From: Paenibacillus sp. BK033
GTDB taxonomy: Bacteria > Bacillota > Bacilli > Paenibacillales > Paenibacillaceae
Assembly (NCBI RefSeq): GCF_004345425.1
Contig: NZ_SLVP01000006.1
Coordinates: 178,143 to 242,142, forward strand
Direction of reading: 5' to 3'
DNA length: 64,000 nt
This document shows, in pieces, positions 44,922 through 55,640 of the stretch (position 1 is the stretch's first letter; every line of letters starts with the position of its first letter). The position numbers and the translations under genes were made by a program. Under the pieces are notes generated by a model. The model searched no databases and had not been told where the DNA came from. It saw only the letters and a list, made by a program, of their open reading frames with translations.

Positions 44922-45073
44922 ATTACTTGGAAATTCTTAAGGAGTTGAACGCAAAGACAATTGTTGCCATCTGCTCGGGTCCCGGCAGCATCCATAGAAA
45001 GTATGGTTGCGGCGCGGGATTTTTACGTTTAACGGGATATACACATTTTATAGATGAAGGAAGGTTTGAACGC

Positions 45074-45559
45074 ATGTCTGCGAAAGTAGGCGTCATCATG
45101 GGCAGCAAGTCGGATTGGGATACAATGAAGCTTGCCTGCGACGTGTTAGAAGAGCTGCAAATTCCTTACGAGAAAAAAGTTGTTTCCGCTCACCGGACTC
45201 CGGATTTAATGTTCGAATACGCGGAGACGGCTGCAGAACGCGGTCTTAAAGTCATCATCGCGGGTGCCGGCGGTGCCGCGCATTTGCCGGGCATGGTTGC
45301 TGCGAAGACGATTCTGCCGGTAATCGGCGTGCCAGTCAAATCCTCGAATCTGAGCGGCCTTGATTCGCTCCTGTCGATCGTGCAAATGCCTGGCGGCATT
45401 CCGGTTGCGACAGTTGCGATCGGCAATGCCGGCGGTACAAACGCCGGACTGCTTGCCGCTCAAATGCTTGGTGCTTTTGATCCTGAAGTACAAGCCCGGG
45501 TGGAAGCGCGGCGCGAGCGGATCAAGCAGGAAGTGCTGGAAAGCAGTGAGACATTATGA
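45074..45559 (+). CDS. purE: N5-carboxyaminoimidazole ribonucleotide mutase
   Basis: A 161-aa octameric class-I PurE, converting N5-CAIR to CAIR in de novo purine synthesis. GSKSDWDTM (phosphate loop), SAHRTPD with catalytic His, and [14 protein letters not shown] [12 protein letters not shown] are all present. The ATG at 45074 is preceded by GAAGGAAGG. Reading from 44909 would run through the leader hairpins and add 55 residues unlike PurE, so it is rejected. First gene of the pur operon. Confidence 0.97.
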   Translation: MSAKVGVIMGSKSDWDTMKLACDVLEELQIPYEKKVVSAHRTPDLMFEYAETAAERGLKVIIAGAGGAAHLPGMVAAKTILPVIGVPVKSSNLSGLDSLLSIVQMPGGIPVATVAIGNAGGTNAGLLAAQMLGAFDPEVQARVEARRERIKQEVLESSETL

Positions 45560-46722
45560 TGATGGAAGATAACAAACGGACGCTTCTGCCGGGCAGCACC
45601 ATTGGCGTGCTGGGCGGCGGACAGCTTGGCCGGATGATGGCGCTCGCAGGCAGCGCGATGGGTTACCGCTTTGTAGCGCTTGACCCAACAGCCGATGCGC
45701 CTTGCGGACAGGTAGCGGATCAGATCGTCGCTGCATACAACGACCGCGAAGCGGCTCGCGAGCTGGCCCGCCGGTCGGATGTCATTACGTACGAGTTCGA
45801 GAATGTCGATGCCGATGTGGCGGCGATGCTAATGTCCGAATCGTACGTGCCGCAAGGAAGCGAGCTGCTCTATACGACGCAGCACCGGCTTCGCGAGAAG
45901 CGTGCGATTGAAGCGGCGGGCGTACGGGTTGCCCCGTACAGCGAAGTCCGGAGCAGCGAAGAACTTCGCGCTGCGGCCGAAAAGTTTGGTCTTCCATGCG
46001 TGCTGAAGACGGCGATGGGCGGTTATGACGGCAAAGGGCAATGGGTGATTCGGAGCTTCGACGAGATTGAAGAAGCTTACGAGACATTAAGCCGTGCCGG
46101 CGTAGAGCTTGTGCTGGAGCAATTCATCAAGTTTGACAAGGAATTATCCGTTATTGCGGCAAGAAGTCCTCAAGGCGAGATAAAAGCGTTCCCCGCTGCG
46201 GAAAATATTCATGTCGAGAATATTTTGCATCTGTCGATCGTTCCGGCCCGCATTGCGGAAAGCGTTCAGAAGGAAGCGGAGGAGCTGGCCGTCAAGATCG
46301 CGGAAGGGCTTGGCGTAGTTGGCTTGATTGCCGTAGAGCTGTTCCTGACGGCGGACGGCGAGCTGTTCGTTAACGAGCTGGCGCCGCGCCCGCATAACAG
46401 CGGCCACTATACGATGGAAGCTTGCCGGACTTCGCAGTTCGAACAGCATGTGCGCGCGGTGTGCAATCTGCCGCTGGGCGATACGGAGCTCCTGACGCCT
46501 GTGGTTATGGTGAATGTCCTCGGTCAGCATGTAGAGCCGCTGCTTGCGCGGATGGCGAAGCATGATGAAGCGGCAGCAAGATTAAACGTTGCTCCGAAGG
46601 TTCATCTGTATGGCAAGAAGGACGCCGTATTCAAACGGAAAATGGGTCATGTAAACGTGCTTGCCGGCCATGTGCAGCAGGCGCTTGATTGGATAGAAGA
46701 GACAACTATTTGGAAGGTGTGA
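45556..46722 (+). CDS. purK: N5-carboxyaminoimidazole ribonucleotide synthase
   Basis: A 388-aa ATP-grasp enzyme that makes N5-CAIR from AIR, bicarbonate and [18 protein letters not shown] is the N-terminal pre-ATP-grasp motif; [32 protein letters not shown] is the diagnostic metal/ATP site. Its ATG overlaps the purE stop by 4 bp. Confidence 0.97.
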   Translation: MMMEDNKRTLLPGSTIGVLGGGQLGRMMALAGSAMGYRFVALDPTADAPCGQVADQIVAAYNDREAARELARRSDVITYEFENVDADVAAMLMSESYVPQGSELLYTTQHRLREKRAIEAAGVRVAPYSEVRSSEELRAAAEKFGLPCVLKTAMGGYDGKGQWVIRSFDEIEEAYETLSRAGVELVLEQFIKFDKELSVIAARSPQGEIKAFPAAENIHVENILHLSIVPARIAESVQKEAEELAVKIAEGLGVVGLIAVELFLTADGELFVNELAPRPHNSGHYTMEACRTSQFEQHVRAVCNLPLGDTELLTPVVMVNVLGQHVEPLLARMAKHDEAAARLNVAPKVHLYGKKDAVFKRKMGHVNVLAGHVQQALDWIEETTIWKV

Positions 46723-46729
46723 ACGGTAC

Positions 46730-48025
46730 ATGTTAGAGCGTTACAGCAGACCGGAAATGAGAGCGATTTGGACGGAGCAGAACAAATTCCAGGCATGGCT
46801 CGAGGTTGAGCTTTGCTCCTGCGAGGCTTGGGTTGAGCTTGGCGTTATTCCGAGAGAGGACGTAGAAGCGCTTCGCAAAGCGGCTACTTTCAATATCGAC
46901 CGTATCTACGAAATCGAGCAGGAAACCCGCCATGACGTAATCGCGTTCACGCGCGCGGTATCCGAGACGGTTGGTCCGGAGCGCAAATGGGTTCACTACG
47001 GCTTGACTTCGACCGACGTAGTCGATACGGCGAACGGCTACCTGCTTCTTCAAGCCAACGCCATTCTGAAAAAAGACATCGAACGCTTTATCTCGATCCT
47101 TCGCGAGAAAGCGATCCAATACAAAGATACGCCTATGATGGGCCGTACGCATGGCGTTCACGCCGAGCCAACCACGTTTGGTCTGAAAATGGCGCTGTGG
47201 CATGAGGAAATGAAACGCAACCTGGAGCGCTTCGAGCATGCTGCTAACGGCGTTCAATTCGGTAAAATCTCCGGTGCCGTCGGTACTTACGCGAACATCG
47301 ATCCATTCGTGGAAGAGTTTGTTTGCAAAAAGCTCGGCATCAGCCCGGCTCCGATCTCGACGCAAACGCTGCAGCGTGACCGTCACGCAGAATACATGGC
47401 GACGCTTGCTCTTGTTGCGACATCGCTTGATAAATTCGCTACGGAAATCCGCGCTTTGCAGAAGAGCGAATTCCGCGAAGTGGAAGAAGCCTTCGCGAAA
47501 GGCCAAAAAGGCTCGTCCGCAATGCCGCACAAACGCAATCCGATTGGCTGCGAGAACATCTCCGGTCTTTCCCGCGTCATCCGCGGCCACATGCTGACAG
47601 CTTACGAGAACGTACCGCTGTGGCATGAGCGCGATATCAGCCACTCGTCGGCGGAACGCGTTATTTTGCCGGATGCAACGATGCTTCTGAACTACATGCT
47701 GAACCGTTTGGGCAACATCATTCAGAACCTGACCGTGTTCCCTGAAAACATGAAGAAAAACATGCAGCGCACGTTTGGCGTTCCATTCTCCGGCCGCGTC
47801 ATGACAAAGCTGATCGACAAAGGCCTCAGCCGCGAGCAAGCTTACGACACGGTTCAGCCGCGCGCGATGCAGGCGTGGGAAGAGCAGCGCCAATTCCGCG
47901 ACATTATCGAATCGACACCGGAAATTACAAGCCTGCTGTCGGCGGAAGAGATTGAAGATGCTTTCAATCCGGCTTGGCACTTGAAGCATGTGAATACCAT
48001 CTTTACGCGTCTTGGCTTGAACTAA
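46730..48025 (+). CDS. purB: Adenylosuccinate lyase
   Basis: A 431-aa fumarase-superfamily lyase acting twice in purine synthesis (SAICAR to AICAR, adenylosuccinate to AMP). [14 protein letters not shown] has one catalytic His, and [20 protein letters not shown] is the mobile signature loop with catalytic Ser. Length is normal. Begins 8 bp after purK. Confidence 0.98.
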   Translation: MLERYSRPEMRAIWTEQNKFQAWLEVELCSCEAWVELGVIPREDVEALRKAATFNIDRIYEIEQETRHDVIAFTRAVSETVGPERKWVHYGLTSTDVVDTANGYLLLQANAILKKDIERFISILREKAIQYKDTPMMGRTHGVHAEPTTFGLKMALWHEEMKRNLERFEHAANGVQFGKISGAVGTYANIDPFVEEFVCKKLGISPAPISTQTLQRDRHAEYMATLALVATSLDKFATEIRALQKSEFREVEEAFAKGQKGSSAMPHKRNPIGCENISGLSRVIRGHMLTAYENVPLWHERDISHSSAERVILPDATMLLNYMLNRLGNIIQNLTVFPENMKKNMQRTFGVPFSGRVMTKLIDKGLSREQAYDTVQPRAMQAWEEQRQFRDIIESTPEITSLLSAEEIEDAFNPAWHLKHVNTIFTRLGLN

Positions 48026-48049
48026 AGGGCAAAGGGGATTCGAGGAAGA

Positions 48050-48949
48050 ATGACTGCACAATCGCAAGCTTTATCCACGGCGGCGGACTACATCAAAGCT
48101 CCGCTGCTGTATAAAGGCAAGGTTCGCGAGCTTTACGATCTTGGGGAGCATTACCTGATCGTCGTGACGGACCGCATCTCGGCATTCGATTATGTGCTGG
48201 ATCCGGCTGTCCCGCAAAAGGGCAACGTACTGAATCGCCTGTCGGCTTTCTGGTTCGAGCAAACCGCCGAAATTCAGACGAACCATGTCGTACACACGGA
48301 CGTCCTGAAGCTTGGGGATATCGTTACGGCGCCCGAGCTTTTGAAGGACCGGATCATGGTAACGAAAAAAGCGGAGCGTATCGACATTGAATGCGTCGTT
48401 CGCGGCTATATCACCGGCGGCGGCTGGAGACAATACCAGCAAACGTCCGCGATCAACGGCATCCAGCTGCCGGAAGGCATGCGCAAGAACGAACGCTTTC
48501 CTCAGCCGATCTTTACGCCGGCAGCGAAAAACGACGTTGGCCACGACGAGGACATTCCGTTCGAACGGATGCAGGAGATGGTTGGCGCCAAGCTTGCGGA
48601 AGAGCTTCGCGAGCGCAGCATCAAGCTGTACGAATTCGCTCACGACTATTGCGCGAAGCGTGGCATTATCCTTGCGGATTGCAAATTCGAATTCGGACTG
48701 ATCGACGGCAAAGTCATTCTGATCGACGAGATCTTCACCCCGGATTCCTCGCGTTTCTGGGCGGAGAGCAATTATGCTTACGATATCGAGATCGACAGCA
48801 TGGACAAAGAACCGGTCCGTACTTACCTTCTTGGTTCCGACTGGGATCGGGACAGCAAACCGGCTCCTCTCCCCGAATCGGTCGTAAACGAAACAACAAA
48901 TCGTTACCTCGACATTTATAGCCGTCTTACCGGCCACTCGCTCGTATAG
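48050..48949 (+). CDS. purC: SAICAR synthase
   Basis: A 299-aa ligase joining CAIR and aspartate with ATP. YKGKVRELYDLGEHYLIVVTDRISAFD is the N-terminal motif; DCKFEFGLIDGKVILIDEIFTPDSSRFW is the C-terminal ATP/Mg motif. It is longer than the ~240-aa B. subtilis enzyme, resembling the ~300-aa form. GAGGAAGA precedes the ATG. A 346-bp gap containing a large inverted repeat follows. Confidence 0.97.
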   Translation: MTAQSQALSTAADYIKAPLLYKGKVRELYDLGEHYLIVVTDRISAFDYVLDPAVPQKGNVLNRLSAFWFEQTAEIQTNHVVHTDVLKLGDIVTAPELLKDRIMVTKKAERIDIECVVRGYITGGGWRQYQQTSAINGIQLPEGMRKNERFPQPIFTPAAKNDVGHDEDIPFERMQEMVGAKLAEELRERSIKLYEFAHDYCAKRGIILADCKFEFGLIDGKVILIDEIFTPDSSRFWAESNYAYDIEIDSMDKEPVRTYLLGSDWDRDSKPAPLPESVVNETTNRYLDIYSRLTGHSLV

Positions 48950-49005
48950 ATCGCAATTATATAGGTTTTAATTTTATCTTTTGTTCTTAGATCTTTTTTA
49001 GGTCT

Positions 49006-49035
49006 GGCGTTGAGCACGGTTAGTGCGCTAACGCC
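49006..49035 (+). repeat. Hairpin at the start of the purC-purS gap
   Basis: GGCGTT pairs with AACGCC, and inside it GCAC with GTGC. It precedes the larger inverted repeat and is not followed by a T run. Confidence 0.55.
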
Positions 49036-49058
49036 CCAGCTACGGCACACACGACTAC

Positions 49059-49269
49059 CCGGGAGGGTGTTGCGAAAAACCGGCAGCCGGGAGTGAGGGA
49101 GCAAGGGTGTCTGTCGCAGAGCGACAGCGCTCGCCTTTGAAATCGGGAAAATAACCGCTAAGCGGTTCTGATCAAATTTTCCGGATTTCAACAGCGACGT
49201 AGACAGACACCCTTGCGACCGAACGACCCCGAGCTGCCGACCTAGAGGTTTTCACACCACCAAGACCGG
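49059..49269. repeat. ~210-bp imperfect inverted repeat between purC and purS
   Basis: Nested arms: CCGG (49059/49266), GGTGT..GAAAAACC with GGTTTTCACACC (49247-49258), CGGCAGC with GCTGCCG (49081-49087/49233-49239), GCAAGGGTGTCTGTC with GACAGACACCCTTGC (49101-49115/49202-49216), TTGAAATC with GATTTCAA (49137-49144/49184-49191), and GGAAAAT with ATTTTCC. The apex is AACCGCT/AGCGGTT (49153-49167). No coding potential is evident. Could be a MITE/REP-like insertion or a structured RNA in the pur mRNA. Confidence 0.8.
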
Positions 49270-49295
49270 AAAAACCATTTTCAGGAGGCCCTACT

Positions 49296-49538
49296 ATGAA
49301 AGCAAAAGTCTACGTCACGATCAAAGAAAATGTACTCGACCCGCAAGGTCAAGCCGTTCAAGGCTCGCTGCACACGATGGGCTTCGCGGAAGTTGATAAA
49401 GTCCGCATCGGCAAATACCTGGAGCTTCAGCTCGACACAAGCGACCGCGCGGAAGCGGAAGCACGCGTGAAAGTCATGTGCGAAAAGCTGCTGGCAAACA
49501 CGGTAGTCGAAGATTTCCGTTTTGAATTGGAGGGATAA
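49296..49538 (+). CDS. purS: FGAM synthase subunit PurS
   Basis: An 80-aa small subunit that bridges PurQ and small-type PurL. The sequence (KAKVYVTIKENVLDPQGQAVQGSLHTMGF ... VRIGKYLEL) is typical. CAGGAGG precedes the ATG. Starts a tightly packed purSQL block. Confidence 0.97.
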   Translation: MKAKVYVTIKENVLDPQGQAVQGSLHTMGFAEVDKVRIGKYLELQLDTSDRAEAEARVKVMCEKLLANTVVEDFRFELEG

Positions 49539-49541
49539 TCG

Positions 49542-50237
49542 ATGAAGTTTGCGGTTCTCGTATTCCCCGGCTCCAACTGTGACATTGACTGCTTCAAAGC
49601 GGTAGAAGATACAATCGGCCAAGAGGTTGATTACGTATGGCATACGGCGACTGACCTTTCCGGTTATGACGCGATTCTTGTACCGGGCGGCTTCTCCTAC
49701 GGCGACTACCTGCGCTGCGGCGCAATGGCCAGCTTTGCTCCGGTAATGAATGAAGTCGTAAAAGCCGCTGAGCAAGGCAAATTCATCCTTGGCATCTGCA
49801 ACGGCTTCCAGATCCTGACCGAAGCGAACCTTCTGCCAGGCGCATTAATCCGCAACACGGGCCTTAAATTCCGTTGTCAGCAGCAGCTTCTTGAAGTGGT
49901 GAACAACGGCACGGCATTTACGAACCAATACTCGCAAGGCGAGATTATCGATATTCCGATTGCGCACGGCGAAGGCAACTACTATTGCGACGACGCGACG
50001 CTGGCTGAGCTGAAAGCGAACAATCAGATCGTATTCCGTTACGCGGGCGACACGAATCCGAACGGTTCGGTAGAGAACATTGCGGGCATCAGCAACAAGA
50101 AGGGCAATGTCGTGGGCATGATGCCTCACCCGGAGCGCGCGGTTGACCAAATCCTCGGCTCGGAAGACGGCAAACGGATGTTTACATCGATTTTGAATGC
50201 ATGGAGGGAACAACATGGCGCAGCAATTAACGGCTAA
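49542..50237 (+). CDS. purQ: FGAM synthase glutaminase subunit PurQ
   Basis: A 231-aa class-I glutamine amidotransferase that supplies ammonia to PurL. Nucleophile Cys lies in LGICNGFQ (about residue 86), and [10 protein letters not shown] has the catalytic His/Glu. Begins 3 bp after purS and overlaps purL by 23 bp. Confidence 0.98.
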   Translation: MKFAVLVFPGSNCDIDCFKAVEDTIGQEVDYVWHTATDLSGYDAILVPGGFSYGDYLRCGAMASFAPVMNEVVKAAEQGKFILGICNGFQILTEANLLPGALIRNTGLKFRCQQQLLEVVNNGTAFTNQYSQGEIIDIPIAHGEGNYYCDDATLAELKANNQIVFRYAGDTNPNGSVENIAGISNKKGNVVGMMPHPERAVDQILGSEDGKRMFTSILNAWREQHGAAING

Positions 50238-52458
50238 GGAACCGACGCCTGAACAAATCGTCGAGCAAAAGATCTATCAACAATTCGGTGTATCGGATTA
50301 CGAATTTGAGCTTATCTGCGGTTTTCTCGGCCGTACACCCAACTATACGGAAATCGGCGTATTCAGCGTTATGTGGTCCGAGCATTGCGCGTACAAGAAC
50401 TCCAAGCCAATCCTGAAGAAATTCCCGATCACCGGCCCTCGCGTCCTGATGGGACCGGGCGAAGGCGCCGGCATCGTGGATATCGGCGACAACCAAGCGG
50501 TTGTATTCAAAATCGAATCGCATAACCATCCGTCCGCGGTTGAGCCTTACCAAGGCGCTGCAACGGGCGTAGGCGGCATTATCCGCGACATTTTCTCCAT
50601 GGGCGCTCGTCCGGTAGCTCTGCTGAACTCGCTTCGTTTCGGCAAGCTGGAAAATGACCGCGTGAAATACCTGTTCGAGAACGTCGTAAGCGGCATCGCC
50701 GGCTACGGCAACTGTATCGGTATTCCTACCGTTGCGGGCGAAGTCATGTTCGACGAGAGCTACGAGGGTAACCCGCTCGTTAACGCGATGTGCGTAGGCC
50801 TTATCGATCATGACAAAATCCAGCGCGGCGTGGCAAAAGGCGTTGGCAACCCGGTATTCTACGTGGGTCCGGCAACGGGCCGCGACGGTATCCACGGCGC
50901 GACTTTCGCTTCCGTTGAGCTGTCCGAGGAATCCGAAGAAAAACGCACCGCGGTGCAAGTCGGCGATCCGTTCATGGAGAAGCTCGTGATGGAGTCGACG
51001 CTTGAGCTGATTAACTCCGGCATCGTACTCGGTATTCAAGATATGGGCGCAGCGGGCCTCACTTGCTCGAGCGCGGAGATGGCCTCCAAAGCCGGCAACG
51101 GCCTGGAGCTGTACCTGGATGAAGTTCCGCAGCGCGAAACTGGCATGACGCCTTACGAAATGATGCTGTCCGAATCGCAGGAGCGTATGCTCTTCGTAGT
51201 TGAGCCTCAGCATGAAGCGCAAGCGCAGGAAATTTTCGACCGTTGGGGCGTTATCTGTAAAAAGGTTGGTAAAGTAACGGACGACGGCCGTCTCCGCCTG
51301 TTCCACAAAGGCGAGCAAGTGGCCGACATGCCGGTTAAAGCGCTCGTTGACGAGTGCCCGGTATACAACAAGCCATCTTCCGAGCCTGCTTACTACCGTG
51401 AAAACGCGAGCGTTGATGCAGCTGCTTTCGAAGAAATTACGGACCTTACAGGTGCTCTTGAAAAAGTACTCGCTTCGCCGACTGTGGCAAGCAAAGAGTG
51501 GGTATATAACCAATATGACTACATGGTTCGTACGTCGACAGCCGTTCAACCGGGCTCCGACGCGGCAGTTGTTACGATTCGCGGCACACGCAAGGGTCTT
51601 GCGATGACGACGGACTGCAACGGACGTTACGTATATCTCGATCCTGAAGTTGGCGGCCAAATCGCGGTAGCGGAAGCTGCCCGCAACATCGTGTGCTCCG
51701 GCGCAGAACCGCTTGCGATTACGGATAACCTGAACTTCGGCAGCCCGGAGAAGCCGGAAGTATTCTGGCAAATCGAGAAAGCGGCAGACGGCATGTCCGA
51801 GGCTTGCCGCGTGCTTGATACGCCGGTCATCGGCGGTAACGTCAGCTTGTACAACGAGAACGCAAAAGGCGCGATCTACCCGACGCCGGTCATCGGCATG
51901 GTTGGTCTCGTGCATGATGTGGACCACATCACGACGCAAGGCTTCAAGAAAGAAGGCGACGTGATTATCCTCGTGGGCGAGACGAAAGCGGAGCTTGGCG
52001 GCAGCGAGCTGCTTTATGCTCTGAACGGCTCGGCAGCGGGACGTCCGCCGCAAATCGATCTGGCAACGGAGAAGAAGACGCTGAACGCTATTCTGACGGC
52101 GATTCAAGGCGGCCTTGTTGCTTCCGCGCATGACTTGTCCGAGGGTGGACTCGCCGTAGCTTTGGCGGAATCCGCAATCAGCGGCGGCGTTGGCGCGGAA
52201 GTTAACGTGGCAACGGATCTTCGTCCGGATCACCTGCTCTTCAGCGAATCGCAATCGCGTATCTTGCTCTCGGCAACGCCTGAGAAAGCAGCGGCATTGC
52301 AAGCGCATCTGAACGAGCAAGGCGTAGCAAATGCGGCAATCGGCACTGTCAAAGGCAGCAGCCTGACCATCAACGTAAACGGCAAATCCGGCGTAAACGC
52401 ACCGGTACAACAACTGGAGAAGGTCTGGAAGGATGCGATTCCATGTCTGATGAAATAA
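50215..52458 (+). CDS. purL: FGAM synthase subunit PurL (small type)
   Basis: A 747-aa ATP-dependent amidoligase converting FGAR to FGAM, requiring PurS and PurQ. Motifs include [49 protein letters not shown] and [17 protein letters not shown]. The ATG at 50215 follows GGAGGG at 50202; the earlier in-frame codon at 50197 is discarded. Overlaps purQ and, at its 3' end, purF by 16 bp, implying translational coupling. Confidence 0.98.
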   Translation: MAQQLTAKEPTPEQIVEQKIYQQFGVSDYEFELICGFLGRTPNYTEIGVFSVMWSEHCAYKNSKPILKKFPITGPRVLMGPGEGAGIVDIGDNQAVVFKIESHNHPSAVEPYQGAATGVGGIIRDIFSMGARPVALLNSLRFGKLENDRVKYLFENVVSGIAGYGNCIGIPTVAGEVMFDESYEGNPLVNAMCVGLIDHDKIQRGVAKGVGNPVFYVGPATGRDGIHGATFASVELSEESEEKRTAVQVGDPFMEKLVMESTLELINSGIVLGIQDMGAAGLTCSSAEMASKAGNGLELYLDEVPQRETGMTPYEMMLSESQERMLFVVEPQHEAQAQEIFDRWGVICKKVGKVTDDGRLRLFHKGEQVADMPVKALVDECPVYNKPSSEPAYYRENASVDAAAFEEITDLTGALEKVLASPTVASKEWVYNQYDYMVRTSTAVQPGSDAAVVTIRGTRKGLAMTTDCNGRYVYLDPEVGGQIAVAEAARNIVCSGAEPLAITDNLNFGSPEKPEVFWQIEKAADGMSEACRVLDTPVIGGNVSLYNENAKGAIYPTPVIGMVGLVHDVDHITTQGFKKEGDVIILVGETKAELGGSELLYALNGSAAGRPPQIDLATEKKTLNAILTAIQGGLVASAHDLSEGGLAVALAESAISGGVGAEVNVATDLRPDHLLFSESQSRILLSATPEKAAALQAHLNEQGVANAAIGTVKGSSLTINVNGKSGVNAPVQQLEKVWKDAIPCLMK

Positions 52459-53921
52459 AACAGCTGAAGCTGTGGACGGGAAATCATTACAACGAAGGCA
52501 TTGGCCGTGACGATATGTTTGATAAATTGCGCGAGGAGTGCGGCGTGTTCGGGGTCTTTAACGTCCCGAACGCGTCCTCCCTCAGCTATTACGGCCTTCA
52601 CGCCCTGCAGCACCGCGGCGAAGAGAGCGCGGGGATCTGCGCTGTGGATACGGAGAACGGCAGCCGTTTCGCCTACCACCGCGGCATGGGGCTTGTGAAG
52701 GAAGTATTCGATAAAGAGCGGATTGAGTCGCTTCCCGGCAGCCGCGCCATCGGCCACGTTCGTTATTCGACCGCGGGCGAGAGCAAGCTGGCGAATGCGC
52801 AGCCGCTTATTTTCCGTTACCGGGACGGCGATCTGGCCGTCGCAACAAACGGCAACATCGTAAACGCGCCGGAGATCCGCAAGGAGCTGGAGAGCCAGGG
52901 CTCAATCTTCCAGACGTCGAGCGATACGGAAGTCATTGCGCATTTGATCGCGCGCTCGCCGAAGAGCTTCGAGGAAGCGGCGAAGGATGCCTTGCAGCGC
53001 ATTATCGGCGGCTTTGCATTCCTGATCATGACCAACGACAAGCTGCTTGTGGCTTCTGATCCGAACGGGCTCCGTCCGCTCGTGATGGGCCGCATCGGCG
53101 ACGGTTATGTCTTCTCTTCCGAGTCCTGCGCTTTCGAATCGATTGGCGCAGAATATGTACGCGACGTTCAACCGGGCGAGCTGCTGTACCTTGATGCGGA
53201 CGGCATGCGCGAGGACCGTTACGCGGAAGTGGAACGCCGGGCGACATGCGCAATGGAGTACATCTATTTTGCCCGTCCGGACAGCGATATTAATACGATC
53301 AACATCCATTCCGCGCGCAAGCGGATGGGTAAACAGCTTGCGATGGAGTCCTTCGTGGATGCCGATATCGTAACCGGCGTGCCGGATTCGAGTATTTCCG
53401 CCGCAATCGGTTATGCCGAGCAAACGGGTATTCCATACGAGCTTGGACTGATCAAGAACAAATACACGGGCCGTACCTTCATTCAGCCTTCTCAGGAGCT
53501 CCGCGAGCAAGGCGTTAAGATGAAGCTGTCCGCCGTGCGCAAGGTCGTGGAAGGCAAACGCGTCGTGATGATTGACGACTCGATCGTACGCGGAACGACA
53601 TCCCGCCGGATCGTGAACATGCTTCGCGAAGCGGGCGCAACGGAAGTGCATGTGCGGATTACATCGCCGCCATTCAAGAACCCTTGCTACTACGGCATCG
53701 ATACGCCGGACCGCAAGGAGCTGGTCGCTTCTTCGAGAACGGTGCAGGAAATGTGCGAAATGATCAATGCGGACTCTTTATCTTTCCTTAGTCAAGAAGG
53801 CTTTATCGATTCGGTAGGCGGCAATGACGGCGCGTACAACCGCGGCATGTGCCTCGCTTGCTTCGATAACGATTATCCAACGCCGGTAAACGAAGAGTCG
53901 GATAAGAGCTGCAGCTGTTAA
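52443..53921 (+). CDS. purF: Amidophosphoribosyltransferase
   Basis: A 492-aa first committed enzyme of the pathway (PRPP to phosphoribosylamine). The N-terminal nucleophile is Cys33 in EECGVFGVF, exposed after removal of a propeptide; a ~32-residue propeptide is longer than the 11 residues in B. subtilis. The alternative ATG at Met25 lacks a ribosome-binding site, whereas AAGGATG precedes 52443. The PRPP-binding motif [18 protein letters not shown] and Fe-S ligand cysteines in MCLACF ... SCSC are present, as in the iron-sulfur-containing class. Confidence 0.97.
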   Translation: MSDEIKQLKLWTGNHYNEGIGRDDMFDKLREECGVFGVFNVPNASSLSYYGLHALQHRGEESAGICAVDTENGSRFAYHRGMGLVKEVFDKERIESLPGSRAIGHVRYSTAGESKLANAQPLIFRYRDGDLAVATNGNIVNAPEIRKELESQGSIFQTSSDTEVIAHLIARSPKSFEEAAKDALQRIIGGFAFLIMTNDKLLVASDPNGLRPLVMGRIGDGYVFSSESCAFESIGAEYVRDVQPGELLYLDADGMREDRYAEVERRATCAMEYIYFARPDSDINTINIHSARKRMGKQLAMESFVDADIVTGVPDSSISAAIGYAEQTGIPYELGLIKNKYTGRTFIQPSQELREQGVKMKLSAVRKVVEGKRVVMIDDSIVRGTTSRRIVNMLREAGATEVHVRITSPPFKNPCYYGIDTPDRKELVASSRTVQEMCEMINADSLSFLSQEGFIDSVGGNDGAYNRGMCLACFDNDYPTPVNEESDKSCSC

Positions 53922-53945
53922 AAGTATAAAAAGGGGTTGACTGGT

Positions 53946-54989
53946 GTGTCAGAAGCGTACAAAAAAGCCGGTGTCGATATTGCGGCCGGCAATGAAGCAG
54001 TCGAACGGATGAAGAAGCATGTGAAGAAAACGTTCCGCCCGGAGGTGCTGACGGATCTCGGCGGCTTTGGCGGCCTGTTCGGCCTTAACAAGGACAAATA
54101 CGAGGAGCCCGTGCTCGTATCGGGAACGGACGGCGTTGGCACGAAGCTGAAGCTGGCGTTCATGATGGATAAGCATGATACGATTGGCGTTGACGCGGTT
54201 GCCATGTGCGTAAACGATATTATCGTGCAAGGCGCCGAGCCTCTCTTCTTCCTCGATTATCTGGCATGCGGTAAAGTCGTTCCGGAAAAAATCGAAGCGG
54301 TCGTTAAAGGCATCTCCGACGGCTGCGTGCAAGCAGGCTGCGCCTTAATCGGCGGCGAAACAGCCGAAATGCCCGGCATGTACCAAGGCGACGAGTACGA
54401 TATTGCCGGCTTTACGGTTGGCGTAGTGGATAAAAAGAAAATTATCGACGGCACGACTATCGCTCCCGGCGACGTTGTTCTCGGATTCGCTTCGAGCGGC
54501 ATCCACAGCAACGGCTACTCGCTGGTACGCCGTCTTCTTCTCGAAGAGTGCGGTTACGCGCTGGACCAGCGCCTGCCTGAGCTGAACGATGAGGTTCTTG
54601 GCGACGTATTGATCGAGCCAACCCGCATCTACGTGAAATCGGCACTCAAACTTATCGAGCAAGTAAACGTAAAAGGCATGGCGCATATTACGGGCGGCGG
54701 CTTTATCGAAAATATCCCGCGCGTTCTTCCGGAAGGCGTAAACGTGAATATCGAATACGGCTCATGGCCGATTCTGCCTGTGTTCCAGCTGATGCAGGAC
54801 AAAGGCGCGATCACAAACCGCGACATGTTCACAACCTTTAATATGGGCATCGGGTTAGTCGTAGTGGTTCCAGCAGACCAAGCGGACAAGGCTCTTCAAG
54901 TGGCAGCCGGGCTTGGCGAAAAAGCATACCGAATCGGAACCGTAACGGAAGGCAGCCGCGAAGTTACGTTCACGGGAGCGGACGTTTAA
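53946..54989 (+). CDS. purM: AIR synthase
   Basis: A 347-aa cyclo-ligase converting FGAM to [34 protein letters not shown] is the ATP-binding motif, [11 protein letters not shown] the signature, and [13 protein letters not shown] lies in the C-terminal domain. GTG at 53946 is chosen since AAAAAGGGG sits eight bases upstream; the TTG at 53937 overlaps that site. Confidence 0.97.
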   Translation: MSEAYKKAGVDIAAGNEAVERMKKHVKKTFRPEVLTDLGGFGGLFGLNKDKYEEPVLVSGTDGVGTKLKLAFMMDKHDTIGVDAVAMCVNDIIVQGAEPLFFLDYLACGKVVPEKIEAVVKGISDGCVQAGCALIGGETAEMPGMYQGDEYDIAGFTVGVVDKKKIIDGTTIAPGDVVLGFASSGIHSNGYSLVRRLLLEECGYALDQRLPELNDEVLGDVLIEPTRIYVKSALKLIEQVNVKGMAHITGGGFIENIPRVLPEGVNVNIEYGSWPILPVFQLMQDKGAITNRDMFTTFNMGIGLVVVVPADQADKALQVAAGLGEKAYRIGTVTEGSREVTFTGADV

Positions 54990-55600
54990 TGGGAACACTC
55001 CGAATAGCCGTCTTCGCGTCAGGGCAAGGAACGAACTTCCAAGCCTTGGCCGATGCGGTGCGGCAAGGAGGGCTCGATGCAACCATCGAGCTTCTTGTTT
55101 GTGATAAGCCTGCTGCTCCAGTTGTGGAGCGGGCTCGCAAGGCCGGGATTGATACCTTTGTGTTCGTTCCCAAGGAGTATCCGTCACGCCAGGCTTACGA
55201 GACGGAAATTCTCGCGGAGCTTCAGCGCCGCGGCATTGAACTGGTTGTGCTTGCGGGTTATATGCGCATTATTACTTCCGTGCTGGTAGAGCCGTATTAC
55301 GGCCGCATGATCAATATCCATCCGGCTTTGCTGCCTGCTTTCCCAGGCGTAAACGGGATCGGGCAAGCGCTGGAATACGGCGTGAAGGTGACGGGCGTTA
55401 CCGTTCATTACGTGGACGGGGGCATGGACAGCGGACCGATTATTGCGCAAAGCGCGGTTGAAGTGCAAGACGGCGACACGGTGGACACGCTTGGCCAGCG
55501 GATTCATGAAGCCGAGCAGCAGCTGCTGCCGCAGGTCGTGCAGTGGATAGCAGAAGGCCGCGTGGCTCTTGAAGAGCGCATCGTAACGGTGAAAGCTTAG
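54989..55600 (+). CDS. purN: GAR formyltransferase
   Basis: A 203-aa folate-dependent formyl transferase. FASGQGTNFQAL binds phosphate, AGYMRIITSVLVEPYYGRMINIHPALLPAFPG contains the Asn/His core, and GVTVHYVDGGMDSGPII the catalytic Asp. Its ATG overlaps the purM stop codon (TAATG). Confidence 0.97.
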   Translation: MGTLRIAVFASGQGTNFQALADAVRQGGLDATIELLVCDKPAAPVVERARKAGIDTFVFVPKEYPSRQAYETEILAELQRRGIELVVLAGYMRIITSVLVEPYYGRMINIHPALLPAFPGVNGIGQALEYGVKVTGVTVHYVDGGMDSGPIIAQSAVEVQDGDTVDTLGQRIHEAEQQLLPQVVQWIAEGRVALEERIVTVKA

Positions 55601-55640
55601 CTTTTTATTATAAGGACCTATTTTGAGGAGGCAATTTGGC

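Noticed and set aside
44909-45073. In-frame N-terminal extension of purE
   Set aside because: The added 55 residues cross the attenuator hairpins, do not resemble PurE, and the ATG at 45074 has a good ribosome-binding site.
50227-52413. Very long minus-strand open frame (728 codons) opposite purL
   Set aside because: It is the mirror of a strongly biased coding frame; composition is rich in Arg/His/Val/Phe with no family motif, no ribosome-binding site and no promoter. Similar antisense frames lie opposite guaA, purB, purH and purD.
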